Part shown: one piece after another, positions 10,829 through 23,175 of the stretch
How positions within the stretch are numbered: position 1 is the stretch's first letter
Layout of the letters: each line of letters opens with the position of its first letter
Source: Clusia tigrina
Lineage: Eukaryota; Arthropoda; Insecta; Diptera; Clusiidae
NCBI GenBank assembly: GCA_920105625.2
Contig: OV050030.1
Span: 161,085,863 to 161,149,862 of the forward strand
Length of the DNA stretch: 64,000 nt
Direction: 5' to 3'
Notes under the pieces: model-generated
Databases searched by the model: none
What the model saw: only the letters and a program-made list of their open reading frames with translations
Told to the model about the DNA's origin: nothing
Translations under genes and position numbers: made by a program

Positions 10829-13800
10829 TTAAAATTTCTTTTAGATACCGGTTCTAATAAAAACTACGTAAGTTCAACTTATATTCGAAATCCCATTCCA
10901 AACAAACCTTTTTTGCAAACTCAGTTGGTGGACTAGTTAAAATTTCTCAACATGCAAACATTGATATTTTTAACAACGAAATAGGTAAACTTAAATTTTA
11001 TATTCTACCCAATTTAAAAACCTTTGATGCCATAATAGGCAATGATACCTTGAAAAATTTAAATGCAGTGATTTTTACTAAGGAAAACTATTTTACATTA
11101 CTGAATAAATATAGCTATCCTATGCACCAGTTACAAATAAATTCTATAGCACATACCACACTGAGACTAGATCATCTTTGCCCCAACGATAATGAAAAGC
11201 TAAAACAAATTTTTAACCTTTATCCAACTTTATTCTCCGAGCCTGACAAAGCCCTCACCTATGTCACAAATGTTAAAGCAGAAATTAGAACAAAGAGCGA
11301 TAGACCAATATATTCCAAAACGTATCCATACCCTATGCCACTAAAAAAAGAAATTGACAAACAAATCGAGGAGTTATTAAAAGATGGCATTATTCGCCCA
11401 TCGAAATCCCCATACAATTCACCGGTGTGGATCGTACCGAAAAAACAAGATGCTTCTGGAGAAAAGAAGTTTCGTATGGTTATCGATTATCGTAAATTAA
11501 ACGAGGATACCATACCAGACAAGTACCCTATTCCGGATATTACTACTATTTTAGCCAATTTAGGATCAAATAAGTATTTTTCAACAATTGATCTTAAAAG
11601 CGGTTTTCATCAAATTGCTCTCAACGAAGCTGATATTGAGAAGACAGCCTTTTCCGTAGCTAATGGTAAGTTTGAGTTCACTCGACTTCCATTTGGCCTA
11701 AGAAACGCGCCCGCTATTTTCCAGCGCACTTTAGACGATGTGCTAAGAGAACACATAGGAGTCCGTTGTTATATTTATATCGACGATATAATTATTTTCC
11801 GCAAAACCAAAGAGGAACATTTTAATAACCTTAATATTGTCTTCGATACACTGGAAAAAGCGCATTTAAAGGTTCAATTTGATAAATGTGAATTTATCAA
11901 AGATGAAACGGAATTCCTTGTTATCATAGTCGGTCAAAATGGTATTCGCACTACATCAAAAAAGATAGAAGCAATAATAAATTTTCCACAACCAAAAAAT
12001 GTTCATGACTTACGTTCCTTCTTGGGAATGACGGGGCACTACCGAAGATTTATAGAAGCATACGCGCAAATAGCAAAACCACTCACTGAAATACTTAGAG
12101 GAGAGTTCGGAAGAATTCCAAAGAACTTGTCCAAAAGGACATTGCTAAATTTAACAGCGGAACAAATAGAAGCGTTTAATCAATTGAAAAATTGTTTGAT
12201 CTCAGATGATGTAATGCTTCATTATCCCGATTTCGAAAAAGCCTTCGAGCTAACTACAGATGCTTCTAATTACGCCTTAGGAGCCGTACTCTCGCAAGAT
12301 GGAAAACCGATCAGTTTCCTTTCCAGAACGTTAAGAAGAGCAAAAGAAAGCTTTGCAGTAAACGAAAAAGAAATGCTGGCAATAATTTGGGCCTTGCAGT
12401 CACTCAAATGTTTCCTATACGGATCAAAAAAGGTAAAAATTTACACTGATCACCAGCCCCTGACATTCGCTCTAAGCAACAAGAATACGAATGCGAAAAT
12501 GAAAAGATGGAAAGCGCAATTAGAGGAATATAATCATGAGCTAATTTACAAACCAGGCAATACGAACATAGTTGCGGACTTCCTTTCTAGACCCCCTATA
12601 CCAAATATAAATTCGATTACAGTTCATAGCAGTGATAGCTCTTCTGAAAATCTGATACCGTCTGTAGAAATACCAGTCAATGTCTTTAAAAACCAACTTC
12701 TTATCTCAGAAGATTCTAATAGTTCATATCAATTTAAAATTATTTTCCCCACTTACCATAGACATCTTATAACCGAGACAACGTTCTCAGAAGAATCATT
12801 GAAATCACTTCTCAGGAAATACCTGAACCCGGCAGTAATAAATGGTATTAAAACAACAGAGCCAATAATGCTAAAAATCCAAGGCATTTATCCAACATAC
12901 TTCAGCAATTATAAAATTCGGTTTACTCAACAAATGGTCGACGACGTTACCAATACAGAAGACCAAACTAGAATTATAATCGAAACACATAATCGTGCTC
13001 ATAGAAATGAAAAAGAAAATAGATTGCAGATACTAGAGAAATACTATTTTCCCGCTATGGTGAAAAAAATTGGAAATATAATAAAAATATGCAAAATCTG
13101 TAAGGAATGTAAATATGACCGACACCCAAATAATCCAAAATTAGGTGCTACACCCCTACCTGAATATCCAGGTCACACTATCCATATTGACATTTTGTCA
13201 ACGGACAAACACAAAGTACTCACCTCAATTGATAAATTTTCAAAGCTAGCTGTTGTCAAAATGGTAGACGGTAAAAGTATAGAAAGTATAAAAAACCCAC
13301 TAAGGGAAATAATATTTTACTTTGGAGTTCCAAAGGCAATAGTTTTTGACAACGAAAAAACGTTTTGTTCCCAACCGATAAAGTTTATGCTCGAAAACGA
13401 ATTCAATATTCAAATATTTACGTCACCACCCTATAAAAGTACTGTGAACGGACAAATCGAAAGATTTCATTCGACCCTAGGGGAAATTATGAGATGCCTA
13501 AAACTAGAACAACCTGGGAAAAATTTCGAAGAATTATTAGAATGGTCTGTCAACGAGTACAATCACTCCGTTCATTCGGTAATAGGGAAAAAGCCCGTGG
13601 ACATATTTTTTGGCAGACCCACTTCAGTTAACCCCGATAATATAAAAGAAATAAGGAATGAAATTTTTGAAAAACTAAAGGCAAAACAAGACAAGGACCT
13701 ACAATATCACAATAAAAATAGACAAGAAATAGCAAATTATGAAATAGGGCAAAGAATTTTCGTTAAACAAAACAAAAGATTAGGCACCAAACTCTCAAAA

Positions 13801-13893
13801 AGATACAAGGAGGAAGTAGTGAAAGAAAACAAACATTCTACAGTTACAACAGAATCAGGAAGAATAGTTCATAAAGACCGCATAAGAAACTAA
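10775..13893 (+). CDS. pol: Pol: protease, reverse transcriptase, RNase H, integrase (one frame lesion)
   Basis: The protease has the active-site LLDTGS at about 10838-10855, and its end IIGNDTL at about 11035. Between them a six-T run (10909-10914) shifts the frame by one, so protease and RT are no longer continuous. The RT frame is open for over 900 codons: FRMVIDYRKLNEDT, LPFGLRNAPAIFQR, YIDD at 11776-11787. RNase H has TTDAS, NEKEML and YTDHQPL. Integrase has the zinc-binding HNRAH and CKICKECK, then the catalytic acids in IHIDILS, VFDNEKTF and NGQIERFHSTLGE. The lesion may be real decay or a homopolymer error. Pol is expressed by -1 frameshifting from gag. Confidence 0.92.
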
Positions 13894-13898
13894 TACAA

Positions 13899-15404
13899 TT
13901 GCAATTTTTTTTTAGATTACTGCTTTCCCTCAAACTTGTTTGTTGTTTCGGATCGGTCGAAATACTTGACTATACGCAGTCCGAAATAGTTACCATCGAA
14001 GATGGCACAGGAAAAATCCAGAGTGGGACATACAGGATCCTACACATGATCAATTTGACGGAATATTCCATAGCAATAAGAGACCTACAGGAAAACTTTG
14101 GCAAAAACATACCCTCATCCCATCCCCTACATCCATTCATAACTGATGAAATTAACAACATAATTATTTCCATTAACAACATCCTCCCGAAAAATAAAAT
14201 CAAACGATCAATAAATGTCTTGGGTTCAGCAATAAAATGGGTTGCTGGAAATCACGACCATGATGATCTGATCGCCATAAACAAAAAATTCGAGGAACTA
14301 GTGGAAAATAATAACCAGCAAATAGTCATTAACAAAAACATTTTTGACAGAATTAACAAGATTACCCAAATAAGCAACTCAATAATTAAAACGGTCCACA
14401 ACAGTAATGAATTTCAAACTGCACTAATTCTCCAATTTAAATTCAAAAAAAACATAATAAAAGAAGAAATAGGAAACATTAATAATGCAATTCACCTAAC
14501 AAAAGCCGATATCATTAACACATTCATAATATCAAATCAGGAAGCTCAAAGAATTAATAAGATTTTTATAGAAGAAAATATGCCATTCGATTCTTTAGAA
14601 GAATCATTAAATTTTGCCGACATTCAAATTGCTATAAGAGAAAATATTGTCATTTATATTATAAAAATTCCAAAAACAGGGAAAGAAATTTGTAATTCAT
14701 TTGTAATTAAACCATTAAGTAGAAATAATACTATTTTAAAAGTTAATTTTGAAAAAATTTTGAAATGTAGTGATAATTATTATGGCATAGAAAAGCATTG
14801 CAAATCAATAAATAAGATAAAAATTTGCAAACAAGATCAGATTGTAAACTTGGAAAATGAAAATTGTACAAAGAACTTATTAGAAAACAAACCATATAAT
14901 TGCATTGTATAAAACTCAGACCATATTAAAAAACTCGAAATCCTTGATAATGGGCTAATATTGTTAAATAATTTTGATGGAAATATTTGTATAAAAAATT
15001 ACACAAGAAATATAAATGGATCATTTTTGATAAAATTTTTTAACGAAACTATTAAAATTAATAATTTAAGTTTTACAGCTTTCGAAATGCACAGCTTGAG
15101 ACCACTACCTGCACTCATAAAACACTCAAATTCTCGTTCAGAATATGAAGAAGTGTTATCATTAAGATTGATGAAGGATCTAAATATTAAAAATATAAAG
15201 AAAATTAGTTCCTTAAACTTGCTGGTTAAGTCTAGCTTGTTTACTTATTTCGGGCTAATAGTCTTCATAGTAATCCTAATTTTGATTTTCAAATTTCATA
15301 AACGCAATACAGCGGAAATTATTATTCAAAACAATGAATCTTTCCAGTTGCCAATTAAAACAGTTTCAAGGCACAAGAGTCTAAACGACATTCCATACTT
15401 TTAA
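13899..15404 (+). pseudogene. env: Env, errantivirus type (one in-frame stop)
   Basis: Env of insect errantiviruses is a membrane fusion glycoprotein related to baculovirus F. The frame has no ATG of its own. It opens over a pyrimidine tract ending in AG (13914-13915), a likely splice acceptor, then a hydrophobic signal-like segment (LLLSLKLVCCFGSV). A furin-like site KIKR lies at 14196-14207, followed by SINVLGSAIKWVAGN, the fusion-peptide region. The C-terminus has a membrane anchor (about 15230-15295) and a cytoplasmic tail. A single TAA at 14910-14912 interrupts an otherwise continuous frame. Asn-rich stretches give many potential glycosylation sites. Confidence 0.88.
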
Positions 15405-15427
15405 ACCAATCGGGGACGATTGGAATT

Positions 15428-15438
15428 TCGGAGGGAGG
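15428..15438 (+). promoter_or_regulatory. Polypurine tract
   Basis: The purine run CGGAGGGAGG directly before the AGTTAAC start of the 3' LTR is the expected primer for plus-strand DNA synthesis. Confidence 0.8.
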
Positions 15439-16005
<567 letters not shown>

Positions 16006-16200
16006 GTATTTAATAATAATGAGCAGAAAATTCAATATTTGACCGAAATGTTTCCCACAATCAAACTCAGGTGAAAAAATTACCATATCGAGTCGAGATA
16101 AATAATGTTCCTCCTAATATCTTGGAAGAGGAAGATGATAAACTATATCATACGAGATTATAGTATCGCTCCACCGTCATAGTATTGCTGCCGTTGAATT
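16006..16200. other. Unassigned segment
   Basis: A short plus-strand frame reads [20 protein letters not shown], which I do not recognise. It has no clear boundary with the copia-like relic that follows. Confidence 0.4.
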
Positions 16201-17020
16201 TTACTCTCGATAATATCTCCTTTTGCATTGTGCTGTGTAATGCCCGAATTTTTTGTTTTTAACTTTGTTTATGTTCTGCCTATTGCTATCATCACCTTTA
16301 TTGCTGTATTTTTTGTTGTAGTCGCTGCTGCTATTTCCCATACCGCCACAGTTGTTTTTGCTGTATGTGCTGCTTTTCTTGCTTTTATTGCTCTTTGTAT
16401 AATTGTTTCTTCTAAAATCGTTTGACACCAAAAAAGCTTTATTTCCCGCGTTTTCCGAATTGCCATACTTCACTCCTCTCCAATTCTTCTGTTTTTTTAT
16501 TTTTATTCTGAGAACCGGGGGTCAATTTTTCTCGTCTCCATAGCTATAGAAGTTTTATTATGATTCCGGCAAATTGGATAGCAAGATGATTGCCCAAACT
16601 TCATCCGGAACCTCGACTTTGATTGTTGACAGCCTTTCAACAATCGACGTGTAAGTGTATAAAAATAAAGCTATATTTCCATCTTACATTGAAATATATA
16701 AATTTTGGCGAAGCAAGATACCTTTCTAGCCGGTCTTTGCAATTGATATACCGTTTCTAAAACTTCCCATGTCGCCTTAGTTGTTGCTCATTGCCTCATT
16801 GCCTCATGCTTTATGTGATACAATTGATTAATTTTTACACTCAATATGAGAGTCGTCCATGCCTTCTCGACCATCGTGATCCAGCCTCTTTAGCTTTTTC
16901 CGATTTGATGCGTTTTTCGCACACCACATCCGACACCCCAAGTGTGTCAAAATGTATATCTGTATACTCCATATATCGTAGTTGTCCTCATCCTGATTTC
17001 CAATGTTGTACAACACCGAC
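16201..17020 (-). pseudogene. Copia-like gag relic
   Basis: On the minus strand: NYDIWSIQI near 16990, then after a gap VERLSTIKVEVPDEVWAIIL and LLSNLPESYNKTS (about 16640-16560), then an S/N/K-rich region ending in KKFGHYTAQCKRRYYRE (near 16210). This order (substrate-like N-terminus, 'LPESY' helix, single zinc knuckle) is that of Ty1/copia gag. Several frames are used, the first knuckle cysteines are lost, and no pol follows. It is related to but distinct from the gag at 28030-28533. Confidence 0.65.
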
Positions 17021-17139
17021 GATGAGCTATTTTTGCAGCTATTTTGGGTATACCTTGGAGAGAAATGGGGTGCTGTTAACTTCTTGAAATTATTCTTTAT
17101 TTTATTTCACCTGTGCCCTTTTGAGTTCGCCTCATATGT

Positions 17140-18368
17140 ACGAGGGCGGATTGATATTGAAGCTTCCTAGAGCTAGATGGCACCACAAACACAAAAACTT
17201 TTTTTTTTAGAAATTGCGATCTGTCAAACTTCAGCTGTTAAAATTTCACCCAAATTCATCGATTAATTTATTTGTTGTAGTCGTTTGAAGTAAGCAACTT
17301 TTGTGTTTCTTGAAAAATGGAAAAAAGCGAATTTCGTGCAGTGATTAAACAGTATTATTTGGAGGGTAAACGGCGAAAGAGACGAAAGAAAAGCTCGATA
17401 AATATTACGGTGAGTCTGCTCCATCAGATTACAGGGTAAAATATTGGATTGCTGAATTTAAACGCGGCCGAACAAGTCTCGATATCGTTATGAATGATCG
17501 CCGAGTCAAGTTGCGTGAGATTGTTGAAATGGTAAACATATCATATGAACGTGTGCTCAACATTTTGCATGAACATTTGCATATGAAAAAGCTATCGGCA
17601 AGATGGGTGCCGCATTTGCTCAGTGTCGAACAAAAACGAGTTCGACAGACCACTTCACAGCGGTGCTTGGACATGATAAAGCGTAATCCTGTTGATTTTT
17701 GGCGTCGATTAATAACTGTTGATGAAACGTGGGTCTACCACTACACACCTCAAACCAAAAATCAATCGAAATCGAAACAATGGGTGGAAGCTGGTGGAAG
17801 TGCTCCGAAGAAGGCGAAGGCAGTGAAATCGGCTGGCAAGGTTATGGCCACTGTATTTTGGGATGCACACGGAATATTGCTCATCGATTATCTTGAAAAA
17901 GGATCCACAATCACAGGAAAGTATTATCGTGCATTATTGGATCAATTGATTGATGCATTCAAGGAAAAACGACCACATTTCAAGAAGAAAAAAATTATCT
18001 TTCTTCAAGACAACGCACCGGTTCACACAGCATTAGATACGATGCCAATATTACGTGAAATACACTTCGAATTGGTTAATCATCCACCTTATAGTCCAGA
18101 TTTAGCTCCTTGTGACTTTTTCCTGTTTCCAAACTTGAAGAAATGGCTCACAGGAAAAAGATTCATCTCAAACGAAGAAGTGATTACCGAAACTAACGCA
18201 TATTTTGCGCGGTTCCCGAAATCGTATTATTCAGATGGTATAAAAAAGTTGGAATATCGTCTTACTAAATGTGTCGAATTAAAAGGAGACTATGTTGAGA
18301 AATAGATGATTTTTGAAAAAAAATATTATTTTCCTACTTAGGCAGCTTCAATATCAATCCGTCCTCGT
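17140..18368 (+). mobile_element. Mariner-family DNA transposon (1229 bp)
   Basis: Inverted ends CGAGGGCGGATTGATATTGA (17140) and the matching right end (up to 18368) are about 28-29 bp long with two mismatches. TA dinucleotides flank both sides (17138-17139, 18369-18370), the mariner target duplication. One transposase gene lies inside. The ends look competent, so it could in principle be mobilised by a related transposase, while its own gene is damaged. Confidence 0.93.
17317..18305 (+). pseudogene. Mariner transposase, D,D34D, N-terminal domain damaged
   Basis: The protein cuts and pastes the element through a DDD catalytic triad. ATG at 17317 gives MEKSEFRAVIKQYYLEGK; a one-base loss near 17367-17370 then shifts the frame (the correct frame reads KYYGESAPSDYRVKYWIAE). 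After GRTSLD (about 17484) the sequence jumps to VMNDRRVKLREIVEM, so about 20-25 codons between the two helix-turn-helix motifs of the DNA-binding domain are missing. The catalytic part is open from 17490: WVPHLLSVEQK, VDETWVYHYTPQ (first D), LQDNAPVH (second D), and YSPDLAPCDFFLF (third D, 34 residues later). The family is mariner; the sequence is closest by memory to the irritans group, though the TIR differs. Confidence 0.9.
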
Positions 18369-18370
18369 AC

Positions 18371-19130
18371 TACGACTGTTTGGCGAAACTGCTGTTCATT
18401 ATGATTCATGAAGAACACAATCATTATTGGTTCTCAGGTATTATTGGGAATAATAAGACAGCGCTTCTGGATAATGCAATCAATTTCGTAGTTGCCAGAA
18501 ACAATTATTCGAATTAGCTGAAAATATCTATTATGGTAGCGGGCAAGAAGCAATAGTGTCCTTATGCAGCGGGCGCATGATTCCATTTTATTCCACCCAG
18601 AGCTCCGCAATTCGGAGGTTTTTGGGAAGCTGCAGTCAAATCAGCAAAACATCTACTACAACTAATATCGCAACAGCATCATTTACAAATGAACTAGAAA
18701 CAGTTGTCGTAGGAGTAGCAGCGACCATTGACTCCTATGTCCAACTGACTTGAAAACATTAACGCCAGGACATCTGGAGAAGCTCTCACAGCCCAAGTAG
18801 ATTGTCGGGATGAGACACTGAAACTTCCACTTTTATCCCTACGGAAGCTAGCTGAAACATGACTTTTGGAAACGATGGTCAAGTGAATATTCGATCGAGC
18901 TCCAGCATCGTCACAAATAGAAGAAACAGTCCGCCAGCATTCGATCAGAAGACATGGGGATCAGCAAGGAAGACAACGTCACAGTTATGCGGTGGACTCT
19001 AGGACGAATAGTCCAAGTGTACAAGGGGGAAGATGGATCTGCTCGAGTCGCTGATGTAAGCACTGAACGGTAGTTTTTAAACGTGCCATCCACCGCCTCG
19101 CTCTACTACCCGTTGACACAAACTACCAGC
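18371..19130 (+). pseudogene. BEL/Pao integrase and C-terminal pol relic
   Basis: Read through several frames: NAINFVVARNNYSN, PPRAPQFGGLWEAAVKSAKHLL (18590-18660), then TLTPGHLEKLS, WSSEYSIELQH, VMRWTLGRIVQVYKGEDGSA and VADVST (about 18970-19060), ending in the VPSTASLYYP stretch. This is the BEL/Pao integrase core end plus its C-terminal RNA/DNA-binding domain. It is followed directly by an env-like gene. Multiple frameshifts make it non-functional. Confidence 0.82.
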
Positions 19131-19144
19131 CAGAACCAGATCAA

Positions 19145-20242
19145 GATGCACGTGGCGTTCTCCAGACCAAAGCTAATGTAACAGTTTCAATGCAGGAACC
19201 CAAAATAAAAAGAAGGAGAAGTCATCTCGGTTTACGTGAAATCGCGATACTTTTAATATTGTACACAATTTTGGGCACCCTAGTTGAAAACAACTATTTT
19301 GGATCAAATGTAGGCATTAATTTTGAAGGAATAGGTTCAACCGCTTGTTTAGCGGAAATAAATCTATAAGTCAGCTCCGCGAAGAAATAAAACAAAACAC
19401 CTCGTGCAGTAACATAATTGATCATTCTAAGCAATTGGAAACCGAATTTCAAGTGGATAACCAATTGCTTTACGAAGTACGTCACAAGAGAGGAGCTTTG
19501 GAACTGGTGGGCAACAAAGCCAACTCACCTTTTGGAGTACTAGACTCAGAGTACTCACAACGGATGTAAAAAAAAATATTGAAAGTAAAGTACTAAGGCT
19601 GTTCAAAAATCAAACTTCAGTTGTCGACTCCACAATTATTATCATAAAAGAAAACCAGAACGCAGCAATGGCTAGATTTCATCAATTCTATAAGGAACAA
19701 CATACGAGATATCAACAAATATTTATATCAACTCCAGCTGGTTCAGCTTTTCAATTCAGGAGCCATACAGTGAACGTTAACAGCCAACAATTTGCAGAGA
19801 GTGCAAGCATCAATCTTAGATGCCCTCACAGACACTCACCATGGTAAAATCAATCCATTATTGCTGACCCCCAAGCAACTACAAAATGAGGTCGCTCAGA
19901 TTAAACTTCACTTGGCTTCATCACTAGAACTACCTGTTCCAGAAGAAGATATATTACAGCTATACAAACTGATGAAGGTAAAAGGCGAACTCACTCAACA
20001 TCATGCTGTCTTCAATATAATCGTATCATTTGTTGAACATGACCGATTCGAAATCTTCATTTTGCTTCCCGTACCCAACTGGATAAACAACTATGGTAGC
20101 TGTGGAGCCATTTGGCTGTATCTTGGCCATAAATGTACCTCGTGGGCAATACTTTATAATACCAGGGTCGGAGTTAGACTCTTGCGACATCATAAAGGAA
20201 GGCTCCTTCTTTGCTCCAACATGCAAATTCGATATAATTATG
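19145..20242 (+). pseudogene. BEL element env, N-terminal half (roo-like)
   Basis: This segment follows BEL pol, as env does in roo-type elements. It contains NQLLYEVRHKRGALELVGNK (19459-19518), where RHKR is a furin-like cleavage site and GALELVGNKANSPFGVLDS the fusion-peptide region. Then come [20 protein letters not shown] (about 19808), [14 protein letters not shown], a [11 protein letters not shown] strand, and [13 protein letters not shown]. Frames change at about 19570, 19790 and 20090. The coding signal stops at [12 protein letters not shown], where an LTR starts. It resumes after 28916. Confidence 0.8.
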
Positions 20243-20355
20243 TGTTGGTTTTGAATAAGTTTATTGTACATATAAAATGCGGAATACCCCAATAATGTGT
20301 GTGCTCTATTACTAGTTATTAAAATAAATGAAATATGAATTGAGAGAACTTAACT
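20243..20355 (+). repeat. BEL-type LTR fragment
   Basis: TGTTGGTTTTGAATAAGTTT and the following ~110 bp match the two tandem units at 28625 and 28779. The match stops at GAACTTAACT, where the 3' end of the R1-clade element begins. Confidence 0.75.
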
Positions 20356-20384
20356 GGGGGGGTAGTATGGTCAGCGGACCCATC

Positions 20385-23175
20385 CTAGCTATTTTTCATT
20401 GCTCGTCTTTGCCACTCCTGGTGGCGGAGGTCTTTCATAATGGCGGCGGTGGTGTCACACACCGCAGCCCATTTCTCCGGGCTCTCGAGCATATGCTGCA
20501 CTATGTTGTCGGGCACCACGGGCTCTCCACATACTCCTTGTAGTGCCACTCTAGCACTTTCATAACGTGGGCAATAGAAGAAGACATATTTGGGATCTTC
20601 TATCTCTGTACCTCCACAGTTTGCACAGTAGGGAGATTCCTCCAAGTGGAATCTGTGCAGGTATGCCCGAAAACTTCCGTGGCCTGTCAGCAATTGTGTG
20701 ACGTAGAAATTCACCCCACCATGCGACCTGCTTACCCATTGCTGAATGTTGGGGATCAGCCTTCTTGTCCAGCGGCCATTTGTAGAAGTATCCCACTGGG
20801 CTTGCCACTCTTGAAGGGTCTTCCGCTTTCCAAATTCCAAGAGCTCCTCTACATTTGTCGCGTGTGTCCCTTTAGCGTGGTAGAGGTTCATCGCTTCTTT
20901 CGCTAGCAGGTTCACGGGAATCATGCCGGCTATTACCAAGGTGGCATCTGTGGATACGGTGCGGTATGCGCAGATCACTCGTAGTGCACTTCTCCTGTAT
21001 GCTGCCTCAATGATGCGGACGAAAGCCTTCACATCCGCGTTTTCGGCCCATATTGGCGCTCCATAGAGAATAGTGGATCTGACAACCCCGGCGATGAGTC
21101 GCCTGTGCCGCTGTGTGGGTCCTCCCACGTTGGGCATTATTCTACATAGGAGAGAACATGTGTTTGCTGCCTTATCTCCCACGCGCCGCAGATGTTCTTT
21201 GAAGGTAAGCCGCGCGTCTATCCACACTCCTAGGTACTTGAGGTGTGGAATCGTGGTTATGGCACATCTACCAACTCTTATTTCCACTACCTCCAATACT
21301 CTGCGGCTCGAAACCAGGATTGCCTCGGTCTTGTGTTCAGCCAAGCTAAGTCCAACGTTTGCAAACCATCTTCCGACGGTAGCCACAGTTCGGTTGGCCT
21401 CTGCTACCACTTCCTCCAAGTATTTAGATGTGATTACCAATGCTATGTCGTCCGCGTATCCGATGATGTTGACACCATCAGGGACCTGTACGCGGAGAAT
21501 GCCGTCGTACATAGCATTCCAGAGTAACGGTCCAAGCACCGATCCCTGGGGAACTCCTCCGATAATCTTGTGCGACTCCACACCTTTTTCGGACTGGTAG
21601 AGCAGGATCCTATCGCTGAAGTAGCTGGCAATCACTCGCCTCAGGTAGATGGGTACCCCAAACTCTGCTAACGCTTTGGCTATGCGCTCCCAGCTAGCTG
21701 AGTTGAAAGCGTTTTTGATATCTAGGGTGACCACAAGGCAATAACTCTTGGTTCCACCCCTCCATCGTTTCCCCTGGATCGCTGTTTTAGCCGTCTGGAC
21801 AAGTTCGTTGATGGCGTCCACGGTAGATCTCGCCTTCCGGAAACCATATTGCCGTTTTGAGAGCCCTCCAGATTTTGCAATGGCCTCATCAATCCTGTCA
21901 CAGATTATCCGCTCCAGAATTTTTCCTGCCGTATCTAACGTGCAGAGCCGGCGGTACGCTGAAGGGTCCTTCGTTGGTTTGTTGGCTTTCAGCACCAGGA
22001 CCAATCGTTGCCTCTTCCATCTCTTGGGGAAAATGCCTTCTCGTATGGGACATAGTTCTGTACTGGAAAGAGCTGTGCCACTATGCGTCTGAGCAACATT
22101 GGACAGGTTGGGGCTGGCTGCCTATAACAGGGCAATTTTCGCATGACAAGTCTATATGCCATGCCCCATGGATCGTCCTCAACTTGTGCGCATAATTCAG
22201 CGAATCTGGTGCTCTTGCTCTTCTTAATTGCCTTCTTTAGAACATTTCTGGCTTCCTTGAAGGCCTGGTGCTTCTGCAGGGAATCCGGTTTCCGTATGGA
22301 ACGTTGATACCTTCTCCTCGCAGCATGGCATGCTTTACGGAGCTCGCCTATTGCATCCGTCCACCAGTAGACAGGTTTATACCTCCCACCATATGCTCTC
22401 CGGGGCATTGCCGCGTTGCAGGCGTTTTCTACCATCCTTGCCAGCTGATTCGCCATTTCTTCTGCACTGCCTTCCAGCACCAAACCTGCAAACATCATTT
22501 CTAGGACGTCTTCGTCAAGGCTGTTTGTCCTCCAGCCTTTCAATGTCGGACCTATCCGCTGCCGATTCCGGGGCTTCTCCAATTCGCAGATGATAGCTTG
22601 GTGGTCGCTGTGGGTGTATATGTCACTCACCAGCCATTTTGCACCCCTCACCAGCCTGCTACTTACGAAGGTTAGGTCAATCGCAGAACTGCCACCTCCT
22701 CTGGCAAAAGTAATCTCGCCGGTATTCAAGAAGATCACGTCAAGTGCTGAGAGTGCATCCATGAGGATATGAGCCTTTGGCGTAGTTCGACCGCAGCCCC
22801 ATTCAGTTGCCCATGCGTTGAAATCGCCAGCAATACAGGGTTCCTGCCGTGTGCATCTAGAACGAGTCTATCTACCGCCGACTCAAACTCATCCGTAGTT
22901 AGGCTTGGTGCCATGTAACAACTGTAAACCGTGGTTCCTCCTATGGTTGCCCTGGCGTAGTTTTCATCCCTCCTGACGTCCGCGAGTTGAGGTGGCATTA
23001 CTCCACACACCCATATTGCAGCTCGGCAAGTAGTGTCCTCGACCCAGACTCCTTGGTGCTTCCGACGATATGGTGCACTGAGCATAGCGGCGTCGATCTT
23101 GTGCTCTCTAACCGTGTGCTCAAGTAGGTCTTGTGCAGCTGCGCAGTGATTGAGGTTAATCTGGAGTAACTTCAT
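20385..23175 (-). pseudogene. R1-clade ORF2: endonuclease, RT and CCHC, two frameshifts
   Basis: It starts at ATG 23175 (MKLLQINLNHCAAAQDLLEH), overlapping the ORF1 stop as ATGA. The endonuclease shows VYSCYMAPSLTTDEF; then a one-base indel near 22830 breaks the frame just before the catalytic GDFNAW (visible in the next frame), followed by IDLTFVSSRLVRG and SDHQAII. A second indel near 22035 separates it from RT. RT has LDTAGKILERIICDRI, QYGFRKARSTVDAI, GGVPQGSVLGPLLW and YADDIALV, then LKYLGVWIDARLTFKEHL. The C-terminus has CANCGGTEIED with FYCPRY, the CCHC motif typical of R1-type proteins. The RT part from 22004 is open to the stop. Confidence 0.88.

Noticed and set aside
13970..14203. 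Minus-strand open frame inside env
   Set aside because: Shadow of the env coding strand. Similar shadows over gag, the R1 ORFs and Jockey ORF1 (e.g. 4914-5223, 21073-22593, 23202-24262) were also left out.
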